A stretch of 52,410 bases of DNA, from NCBI GenBank assembly GCA_021801125.1, contig JAJYYI010000020.1, positions 1-52,410 of the forward strand, written 5' to 3'. The notes under the pieces are model-generated. The model made no database searches. It was not told the DNA's origin and saw only the letters and a list, made by a program, of their open reading frames with translations. Made by a program: the position numbers and the translations under genes. This DNA is from Deltaproteobacteria bacterium. GTDB taxonomy: Bacteria > Desulfobacterota > Binatia > Binatales > Binataceae. This document shows, in pieces, positions 36,448 to 43,547 of this stretch; the stretch's first letter is position 1; each line of letters opens with the position of its first letter.

Positions 36448-36928
36448 GAAAAACCCTTTGAAATATGAGCTTTTCGCTTTTGGTGCCCTGTTGTTAAGCG
36501 GGCTTGCGGCGCCCAGTCCGGTTCTACGGTGGGCTGGCCCGCTTGCTCTGCTGGGCGTGATGGCCGCGGCTGTTGTGTACACGTGGCTGGCTGAGGGTCC
36601 GACGCGCGGGCGCGAGGCCGCTCACGTGGCTGCTGGGGTTCTCAGCGCCCCGCTGCGCGCGCCTGGGGTTGTGGGCCGGGCCGCGTGGCGGTCACGCAGG
36701 GTGTGGGCGGTGCGCCTACCTATGCAGCGCCGGACTTACAGGGTGTTGCGCGCGGCGTGGGTAAGGCGACGCGGCGCCTTGCGCGCGCGTACCGGGCGCT
36801 GGAGGCGGGTCAACACGCCGCGGGCTCCAAGCTGCGATGGTGGCGAGTGCGAGCCGCCGTGGCCGCGCGTAGCTGTACTCGCGCTCTTGTCTGGGGAGGC
36901 CGCGCCAGTCGCGTGGGTACTGCAATGA
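36437..36928 (+). CDS. Small membrane protein of the replication operon
   Basis: 163 residues; two hydrophobic helices at about 11-28 and 32-51 (ALLLSGLAAPSPVLRWAG, ALLGVMAAAVVYTWLAEG) followed by a very arginine-rich cytoplasmic tail that could touch nucleic acid or lipid. Its ATG overlaps the end of the preceding gene and its TGA overlaps the next ATG (ATGA at 36925-36928), so the three are translated in series. No family recognised. Confidence 0.65.
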   Translation: MQHKKNPLKYELFAFGALLLSGLAAPSPVLRWAGPLALLGVMAAAVVYTWLAEGPTRGREAAHVAAGVLSAPLRAPGVVGRAAWRSRRVWAVRLPMQRRTYRVLRAAWVRRRGALRARTGRWRRVNTPRAPSCDGGECEPPWPRVAVLALLSGEAAPVAWVLQ

Positions 36929-37272
36929 ATACTGTTGCAGAACTTGCGCAACAGGACCTCGCCCGCAGCGGCCTGACGTGGGAGGATGCTCAAGCCGCAG
37001 GAATAGAGGCACTCCCCGCAGACGAAATCGAACGCCGGCTGGGATTTGAGCTAAAGGCCAAACCCTCTGGCGGTCTTTACATCCCATATCGCTCTCTCTT
37101 AGGTGAGCCCGTCACAGACTCCCTGAATCCAGACCAGCAGATTTTCCGCATCCGGCTATTGGCGCGCCACCCGAGCTGCCAAAATACTTGGCGCGCAAAG
37201 AGAGCGGCTGGGGTCTCTACATCCCGCCAAAGCTTGCCGACGTTTTTAAACCCGAGCTCCCGCTCGTCCTAA
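36925..37272 (+). pseudogene. N-terminal part of the fused replication protein (frameshifted)
   Basis: Starts at the coupled ATGA. The first 75 residues (MNTVAELAQQDLARSGLTWE, then RRLGFELKAKPSGGLYIPYRS) are in this frame. Near 37158 similarity moves to the -1 frame (APPELPKYLARKESGWGLYIP, then LVLTEGEKK), and at the A5 run 37284-37288 it moves by -1 again into the frame of the large ORF (AVAAVKAGIPTVAIAG). The TOPRIM/DUF3854-like domain is therefore spread over three frames. Two single-base deletions explain this; sequencing error, decay or frameshifting remain possible. Confidence 0.65.
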
Positions 37273-37342
37273 CTGAGGGCGAGAAAAAGCCGTTGCCGCG
37301 GTAAAAGCCGGAATTCCCACCGTCGCTATCGCCGGTTGTTGG

Positions 37343-40300
37343 ATGTTCGCCGACCCGGTAGCGCGTAACAAAGAGAAGAATGAGGCCATCGCGCGCGGCG
37401 AAGAAAAACCGCGGATTACGGCCGACACACCCATTCTTCCCCAAATCAAAGAGATAGTCACTCAGCTTGGCGTCACAAGCATTATCGTGCTGGCCGACGC
37501 CGATGCCGAAACTAAGCTGGACGTTCGGCGAGCCTTCGGCCTGCTGGCTCAGGCTATCGAAAAACAATGTGGGATTAAAACCTACGCCATCCGCGTTCCA
37601 GGCAACGGAGAGTTTAAAGGCCTCGACGACTGGTTAGTAGCGGCCGGCGCGCAGACGGTGAAATCGGCTTTGGCCTCAGCGGCGAGCTTTCCGCCACTAA
37701 CACGTAAACGGCCACAAAAACCAAGCCAACAAACCGGCACGGCTGTTGGGCTTCCGCCGTGCCCCGATACCGACCTCGCTAATGCTCGGCGGCTGCGTGA
37801 CGCTATAGGCAAAGACGTGTGTTACTGCAGCGCTTTGGGTTGGTTCATATACGACGGGAGGCGTTGGGTGCCCAATAAAGACCGCGTCTATCAGCTTTGC
37901 ACGCAAGTTGCCGACCTCGTTGGCAAAGAGGCATTAAAAGTCGCCAATTCGAGCTGCTATAACAAGCTCATTTCTTGGCGGCGTGAAAGCCACATGGCCG
38001 CGCGTATCCGCGCCGCATTTGAGCTGCTTCAATATGAGGTTCTGGTTGAGCCGGAGCAATTTGAGCAAAAGCCCTGGTTGTTGAACTGCTTAAATGGCAC
38101 CTTAGACCTGCGCAGCGGAGAGCTGCGGCCGCATAAACGCGAAGATTTTATCACCCATCTGGCGCCGGTTGTTTATGACCCGAAAGCGCGCGCGCCGCTT
38201 TGGGAGAAATTCTTAGCGCGCGTCATGCCCGACGCTGAAATTCGGGCTTTTCTGCGACGCCTTATTGGTTATGCGCTCACCGGGTGCGCTGACGAGCATA
38301 TCTTCCCCATAGCGTGGGGCTCGGGAAATAACGGAAAATCCACATTCACCAACACAATTCTGCAACTCTTGGGTACCTACGGCTTGACGGGCACCGTAAG
38401 CGTTCTCGCCCAAGTCCGGCCCGAGCAAATCAGAAACGACATAGCCGACCTCGCCGGAGCGCGATTTGTTTCCATCGCCGAGACCGACGAGCAATTTAAA
38501 CTCAACGAGGGAACCGTCAAACACATAACCGGCGGCGGAAAAATCCGCGCCCGCCAACTCTACGCAAAGAATTTTGAATTCTCACGCACGTGGCTAATTT
38601 GGCTCGAGACCAATAGTAAACCGGTTATCCGAGGCACCGACCAGGGGATATGGAGGCGTGTGGTTCTGATTCCGTGGCTTGTCTCTATCCCCAAGCCTGA
38701 GATTGACCCGCAATTGGGAAAGAAACTCCGCGACGAGCTTCCGGGCATACTCAACTGGGCCGTCGACGGAGTCAAAGAATATCTTGAGCGCGGCTTAGAT
38801 ATTCCCGACGCCGTTAGGGCGGCGACCGATGAATACCGCGCCGATTCGGATGATGTAGCCCGCTGGCTCCAATCCAAGTGTATCCAAGACCCAGCCGCCA
38901 TCGCGGCACATAAGGAGCTCTACAACTCGTTCCTCTCTTGGGCACGCGGTGAGAATATAAACTATCTGCCTAGCAGCAAAAGCTTTGCCGCCCGCCTTGA
39001 GGGTAGAGGTTTCGTCCGCGCCATACGAAGCGGACAAATCTACTGGCGCGGCCTTGCGCTTCAAAGCGCTAGTAATAATAGCGGCGGTTCGGAAAAAAGT
39101 TTCCCACCATTATCACCATCATCACCATCGTCACCTGCCGAGCCAAAAAATGTAGATAATTCGCGGCTTTCTTGCGGTGATGAACATCCTACCGAGGCCC
39201 AAAAATCGTCACCAAATCATCACCAAGGCGAGGTTGCCAATATAGGCGAGGTGAGGCACGATGGTGGCGGCGGCGCTTTCCTGACGACCTATAATGATGA
39301 GCTCAAAGCGGCCGCCGAGACCCTCGTTCTCGATATAGAGACGACCTCGCTTACTCCGTTTGCGCAAAAAGCCAGAGCTAAGAAGGGCGTTAATGATAGT
39401 CAACGGGTCCGGGTGATAACCGTCGGCGACCTCAACGGCAATGTCATGGCCTGGGATTTAGACCAGCTAAATGATGAACAAAAAGCACGACTCGCTTTTG
39501 ATGCGGTGAATGGCAGGGTGCTTGTCGGACACAACTTGACGTTCGATTTGTCTTGGCTCGCTTGGCTCGCTCCCGAGGCAAAACCAAAGCGCGTCGTTGA
39601 CTCGATGCTAGTCGTTCGGGTCTTTGACCACGGCGCCAGGTTTAACGTTCACGAACTGGCGGTAAACGACGAGACACTCCAGGCACTGCTAAAAAAGGCG
39701 CCAAACCAACTTGCCGGAGTATCGCTTGAGCACTGTTGCGCCGCCTACAACCTACCCCTGCCCGACAAGAGCTACCAAAAACCCGAGAATTGGGTCGAAG
39801 AGCTCACGCCCGCGCATTATAGCTACGTGGCCGACGACGTCACGCTGCCGCTTCAAATCGTGCGCAAAGCGCTGAGACTGCCCGACACCGCGAGTATAGA
39901 CGATATCCTCGCTCACATCGATGGCACGTTTTACGCCCAAAGGATTGAGCCTGCCATAGTTCAATTGGCTCAAGTACATCGTCGCGGCCTGCCAATAGAC
40001 AGCGTCGGCATGGCTGAGCTGCGCGAAAAGCTTTTGGCCCAGGCCCAGGAAGCCGCCGAAGAAGTGGTTAAAGTCGCGCCACAATTAGAGCCGGTAAAGG
40101 GCGAAATCGCGCGGGGCACCGAAACTAACGCCTTGCGCAACGCAATCGCTAGTTACCTCGCAGAGACCGGCCGAGAGCTGCCAACAACGGCCAAGGGGGT
40201 CGTAAGCCTAAGCGGCCCAGCTCTTAAGCAAGCCGGGCTTGATAATGACCCGGTAATTGCCGGGTTTAATAAGTCCAAAGCGGCCGCAAAGCGCATTGAA

Positions 40301-41446
40301 ATGCTCGACGAGTGGCAAGCCCGGCTCGGCAGCGACGGTAGGATTCACGGCGCCATCGGCATCGCGGCCGTTACTAATAGGCTCACCTCCGCCGCGCCCA
40401 ACATCCAAAATCTGCCGCGTGATGCCGAATGGCGAGCTATCGTTCGAGCGCGGCCGGGTCACAAGATAATCTCTATTGACTTCGGCCAAATCGAATTGCG
40501 TATAGCCGCCGGAATAGCTGTCGATACCTTTAATCAACTTGAGCGAGAGCTCAGCGAGCCGACCGGCAAGTTGCCCAAATGGTTGCGCGAGCCGTTGCTA
40601 GCAGTTCGCGACGATGAGCAGCCTAACATCATCACGCCCGAGAACAAATTCGAGGAGTACCGCGCCCGCGAGGCGGCAATAATGGCTCGCGCGTATCGCC
40701 ACGTCCGCCAGCACGGCATGGCCTTAGTTTCCGCCTTCCGCGACAACATTGACCCGCACTTGTTGACCGCGCTTATTATGGCCGCGCGCGCCGGAATAAT
40801 CGACCTCGGCGGTAAATCGCCAATCGAGTTTATCAAAGCGGCTGACCAGGCCGAGCTTAAGAAAAAGCTGGCGGCTCAACGGCAAGCTGCAAAAGCTCTT
40901 AACTTTGGCCTCTTATATGGTATGTCGGCCGGCGGGCTTTGGCGTTATGGGAAAACCGGCTATGGCTTGAGTTGGTCGGAGCAAGATGCCGAAGCGGCGC
41001 GCCAACAATGGTTTGATGCCTACCAGGAAATTACTTTATGGCACGCTTGGGTAAGGCACGCTTGTATAGCGCGCAAAGTCCCTATGTACGCGCCAAAGTA
41101 TGATGGTCAACTTATGACCGAGGAGAGACGCGTCTGGCGCGTAAAAACGTTGACCGGCCGCACTCTTGAAGCAATAGAGCTCAGAGACGCGTTGAATTAC
41201 TCCGACCAATCTACCGGCGCTGACCTGTTACTTATGGCCCTAACAAGCCTGCCCAAGCCGGCTGCTGATTATCTCATCGATTTGGTACATGACGAGCTGC
41301 TGTTCGAGGTGCCTGACAACGAGGTCGAGGCCGTGACTGCGGCGGCCAAAGAGGCCATGTTGGGGGCGGGCAGGCAAATTCTGACTCAGCCGTTCGGCAT
41401 CCCAGTAGACTGCGAGGTGGCCCTCGCGCCAGTCTGGCAGCACTAA
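37343..41446 (+). CDS. TOPRIM/DUF3854-SF3 helicase-exonuclease-family A polymerase fusion
   Basis: The intact part of a replication protein that would exceed 1500 residues if the upstream frameshifts were repaired. In numbering from 37343: end of the TOPRIM-like domain (IIVLADADAE, residue 50); D5_N-like region and SF3 helicase with Walker A GSGNNGKST at 326; an acidic/Ser-Pro linker near 590-640; 3'-5' exonuclease with D664 and E666 (DIETT), HNLTFDLSWL and YVADD; and polymerase motifs A (D1046, DFGQIELR), B (K1184...NFGLLYG) and C (VHDE, D1317). It could unwind, extend and proofread its own template. It is last in a coupled operon with an RHH regulator. Confidence 0.85.
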   Translation: MFADPVARNKEKNEAIARGEEKPRITADTPILPQIKEIVTQLGVTSIIVLADADAETKLDVRRAFGLLAQAIEKQCGIKTYAIRVPGNGEFKGLDDWLVAAGAQTVKSALASAASFPPLTRKRPQKPSQQTGTAVGLPPCPDTDLANARRLRDAIGKDVCYCSALGWFIYDGRRWVPNKDRVYQLCTQVADLVGKEALKVANSSCYNKLISWRRESHMAARIRAAFELLQYEVLVEPEQFEQKPWLLNCLNGTLDLRSGELRPHKREDFITHLAPVVYDPKARAPLWEKFLARVMPDAEIRAFLRRLIGYALTGCADEHIFPIAWGSGNNGKSTFTNTILQLLGTYGLTGTVSVLAQVRPEQIRNDIADLAGARFVSIAETDEQFKLNEGTVKHITGGGKIRARQLYAKNFEFSRTWLIWLETNSKPVIRGTDQGIWRRVVLIPWLVSIPKPEIDPQLGKKLRDELPGILNWAVDGVKEYLERGLDIPDAVRAATDEYRADSDDVARWLQSKCIQDPAAIAAHKELYNSFLSWARGENINYLPSSKSFAARLEGRGFVRAIRSGQIYWRGLALQSASNNSGGSEKSFPPLSPSSPSSPAEPKNVDNSRLSCGDEHPTEAQKSSPNHHQGEVANIGEVRHDGGGGAFLTTYNDELKAAAETLVLDIETTSLTPFAQKARAKKGVNDSQRVRVITVGDLNGNVMAWDLDQLNDEQKARLAFDAVNGRVLVGHNLTFDLSWLAWLAPEAKPKRVVDSMLVVRVFDHGARFNVHELAVNDETLQALLKKAPNQLAGVSLEHCCAAYNLPLPDKSYQKPENWVEELTPAHYSYVADDVTLPLQIVRKALRLPDTASIDDILAHIDGTFYAQRIEPAIVQLAQVHRRGLPIDSVGMAELREKLLAQAQEAAEEVVKVAPQLEPVKGEIARGTETNALRNAIASYLAETGRELPTTAKGVVSLSGPALKQAGLDNDPVIAGFNKSKAAAKRIEMLDEWQARLGSDGRIHGAIGIAAVTNRLTSAAPNIQNLPRDAEWRAIVRARPGHKIISIDFGQIELRIAAGIAVDTFNQLERELSEPTGKLPKWLREPLLAVRDDEQPNIITPENKFEEYRAREAAIMARAYRHVRQHGMALVSAFRDNIDPHLLTALIMAARAGIIDLGGKSPIEFIKAADQAELKKKLAAQRQAAKALNFGLLYGMSAGGLWRYGKTGYGLSWSEQDAEAARQQWFDAYQEITLWHAWVRHACIARKVPMYAPKYDGQLMTEERRVWRVKTLTGRTLEAIELRDALNYSDQSTGADLLLMALTSLPKPAADYLIDLVHDELLFEVPDNEVEAVTAAAKEAMLGAGRQILTQPFGIPVDCEVALAPVWQH

Positions 41447-41657
41447 GTAAGCGCTTCCAGCTTGCAAAGCGGCGCGCCATAGGCAGGTGTCATTGTGCCA
41501 GCGTTTGCCTAAAATTGCTTAAGCTTTCTGGCGGGCAGACATGAGCGGAGCGCCGCAAGGCGGAGTAGACCGGGGTGATAGACCCGCCCCTGGGAAGGGC
41601 GATAAACGGTAGCGCTTCGGCTATGAAGATGCGGCGGTGCGTGTTACTATGTCGCAC

Positions 41658-41879
41658 ATGAAAGGCGACACTATAACCGTCCGGCTCGACGACGACCTGG
41701 CTCCGCTCCTCGACGAGGTGTGCCGGCGTTCGGGACGGACGCGCAGCGAGGTGATGCGCGAAGCGCTAAGGCGCCATCTGGCGCAGCTTCGGTTCGAGCA
41801 GTTGCGCCGGCGCGTGATGCCGTTTGCGGAGGCGCGCGGCTATCTGACCGATGAGGACGTGTTCAACCAGGTGTCGTGA
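41658..41879 (+). CDS. RHH antitoxin of a PIN-type toxin-antitoxin pair
   Basis: 73 residues from the ATG at 41658 (ATG 41649 is an alternative). ITVRLDDDLAPLLDEVCRRSGRTRSEVMREALRRHL is a clear ribbon-helix-helix domain, and the C-terminal tail (FAEARGYLTDEDVFNQVS) would wrap the toxin. The TGA overlaps the toxin GTG (GTGA). The dimer should repress its own promoter and neutralise the PIN toxin. Confidence 0.88.
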   Translation: MKGDTITVRLDDDLAPLLDEVCRRSGRTRSEVMREALRRHLAQLRFEQLRRRVMPFAEARGYLTDEDVFNQVS

Positions 41880-42307
41880 GGGTTTTTCCCGACACCAACG
41901 TGCTCGCCAGCGCGCTGGGCACGCGCGGGCTCTGCGCCGACGTGCTGCGGCTTGTCCTGGCGGAGCACGAACTAGTGACCGGCGAGGTGGTGCTCGAGGA
42001 GCTGCGCACCGTGTTGAAGGGGAAATTCCGCGTTCCTACCGCCGCCATCGAGGATATCGAGTGGTTCCTGCGCGGCTATCACGTGCAAGGAAGACCTCGC
42101 GAGCTGCCGGAGCTGAAACTTGCCGACCGCAACGACCTGCTGGTGGTGGGCTCGGCGCTCGGGGCAAAGGCGGAGATACTAATTACGGGAGACCGGGAAA
42201 TAGTCGACCTCAAGGAGAAGCCCCAAGGCTTGCGAATCGTAAGTCCGCGCGAGTTTTGGAACCTGGCCGCTCGCAAAGAGAAGAGCAAGCCAAAGGCAGA
42301 GGGATAG
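41876..42307 (+). CDS. PIN domain toxin (VapC-like)
   Basis: 143 residues from a GTG overlapping the antitoxin stop. The PIN acidic residues are D6 (FPDTNVL), E41/E42 (VVLEEL), D84/D87 (DRNDLLV) and D106 (ITGDREI). PIN toxins cleave RNA with Mg2+, commonly tRNA or rRNA. A lysine-rich C-terminal tail (KEKSKPKAEG) is extra. This pair forms the left side of the defence island and may stabilise the element. Confidence 0.9.
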   Translation: MRVFPDTNVLASALGTRGLCADVLRLVLAEHELVTGEVVLEELRTVLKGKFRVPTAAIEDIEWFLRGYHVQGRPRELPELKLADRNDLLVVGSALGAKAEILITGDREIVDLKEKPQGLRIVSPREFWNLAARKEKSKPKAEG

Positions 42308-42347
42308 TTTCGATAGCTAGGTGTGATTCCTGTCAGAAGGAGAAGCC

Positions 42348-42515
42348 GTGAAGCCGATCAGCGTCACGCTGGAGAAAAGCAAAGAGACCAAGGGCACGTA
42401 CCGGTTCGATTCGCCGGACCCGAACGCGGCGATCACCAGTGTGTATATTAGGAAAAGTGCTTTCCAGAGCGGTGCAGTGCCTGAACGCATTACGCTTACG
42501 GTGCAGGAGGCGTAG
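42348..42515 (+). CDS. 55-residue conserved-looking small protein
   Basis: A GTG start with AGGAG 6 bases upstream opens a 55-codon frame: ISVTLEKSKETKGTYRFDS, a short loop, then VYIRKSAF and RITLTVQEA. The beta-rich, charged pattern resembles small hypothetical proteins I recall from other bacterial genomes, without a known function. It lies between the PIN toxin and the HEPN-like gene, whose ATG follows after 7 bases. Confidence 0.65.
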   Translation: MKPISVTLEKSKETKGTYRFDSPDPNAAITSVYIRKSAFQSGAVPERITLTVQEA

Positions 42516-42522
42516 GCGGCGA

Positions 42523-43518
42523 ATGGACGGCAACCCGAACGATTTTCAAATCAAAGCGGGTGAGGACTTCGCCTGCATTTGCTTCAGCGGCGCCGAGTTC
42601 AGCGCCGGGCAACTGCCAGACCCTTTCGAAGCGGAGCCAGGCCTCTGGGTTTCGCGTAAGCCCCCGTCCGGCTTGCCCGAGGCTCTCCCTCAAAACTGGC
42701 TTGCACTGCACGTTCCACTGGTCATTTTGCAATGCGTTGATCTCGTGATAACGGCCAAGAAGGTGGCATTTCCCGAACAACCAGCGACACCGCTGGTGAG
42801 ACGCGCGGAAAATCTCTTCTGGGGCATCTGCGTAGTAGCGGGAATCATACAATTCCGCTCGTGCTACGCTATTAGTGCGAAGGCAAGTACGCCGTCCATT
42901 TGGACCAATTTGCCCAGGGTGTACCAGATTCAGGGGGCAACGCTTCCTCTTTTGTCCTGTGAAAAGCTGAGCGAAGCTGCGAAATTCGCTCAGCGCGTAG
43001 AGCAGATGATAGAAGAGTGGGAGAGTCCGCCTAGTAAAAACTCCTTGACTGGCTTATACCTCCGACCTATCAGTGGCTTCGCCGCTTTCCAGATTGGCGC
43101 GCAACAGAGAGAACCGGCCTATCGCCTGCATCAATTTGTGCGAACCGTCGAGGCGTTCATGCCCGCGTCCGTTCGCGGCTCGGACGATTTTGTAAAACGT
43201 GGTTCCTCATTACTCCAGCGGGATTCAAGGAACGCCAACGGGCTGAAACAGATGTACGACCTCCGAAGCGCGACGGAACACCATCGGCCGTTTGATCAAC
43301 GAGCGCTCCCCGGCGTAAGCAATCCCAACGACATCGCGATGCAAAGGGCGCGGCAGGCCGAAACTCTGGCCCGCGAGGTGTTGCGCCGATTTGTTGCCGG
43401 ACCGAAGGATCTTCTGGCGCATTTTAAGGATGAAACATCGCTGGAGAACTTCTGGGCGAGTTCGCGAGAAGTGTCTCAGGCTTGGGGCGCACCGATGGAC
43501 ATCAACGCGGGGCCCTGA
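42523..43518 (+). CDS. HEPN-like protein in the type III RM locus
   Basis: 331 residues from the ATG at 42523. I recognise no family over the first 200 residues. The C-terminal third is helical and has R248-S-A-T-E-H253 (R-x4-H) followed by a long helix with ARQAETLAREVLRRF, the arrangement of Apea-like HEPN ribonuclease domains. HEPN proteins in defence loci are often RNases. It precedes mod by 29 bases and could be an abortive-infection guard of the type III system (inference). Confidence 0.65.
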   Translation: MDGNPNDFQIKAGEDFACICFSGAEFSAGQLPDPFEAEPGLWVSRKPPSGLPEALPQNWLALHVPLVILQCVDLVITAKKVAFPEQPATPLVRRAENLFWGICVVAGIIQFRSCYAISAKASTPSIWTNLPRVYQIQGATLPLLSCEKLSEAAKFAQRVEQMIEEWESPPSKNSLTGLYLRPISGFAAFQIGAQQREPAYRLHQFVRTVEAFMPASVRGSDDFVKRGSSLLQRDSRNANGLKQMYDLRSATEHHRPFDQRALPGVSNPNDIAMQRARQAETLAREVLRRFVAGPKDLLAHFKDETSLENFWASSREVSQAWGAPMDINAGP

Positions 43519-43547
43519 TTGATTCACCAGGGGGAGTCGTGGCGAGA

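Noticed and set aside
36685-36924. Frameshift in the small membrane protein gene
   Set aside because: The -1 frame there is open and protein-like, but the original frame ends in an ATGA overlap with the next gene, which is a normal coupled junction, so the gene is taken as intact.
41447-41657. Second att site or tRNA between the replication gene and the toxin-antitoxin pair
   Set aside because: I looked for the tRNA-Phe 3' sequence and found only a short coincidental GGGCAG; no tRNA-like arms.
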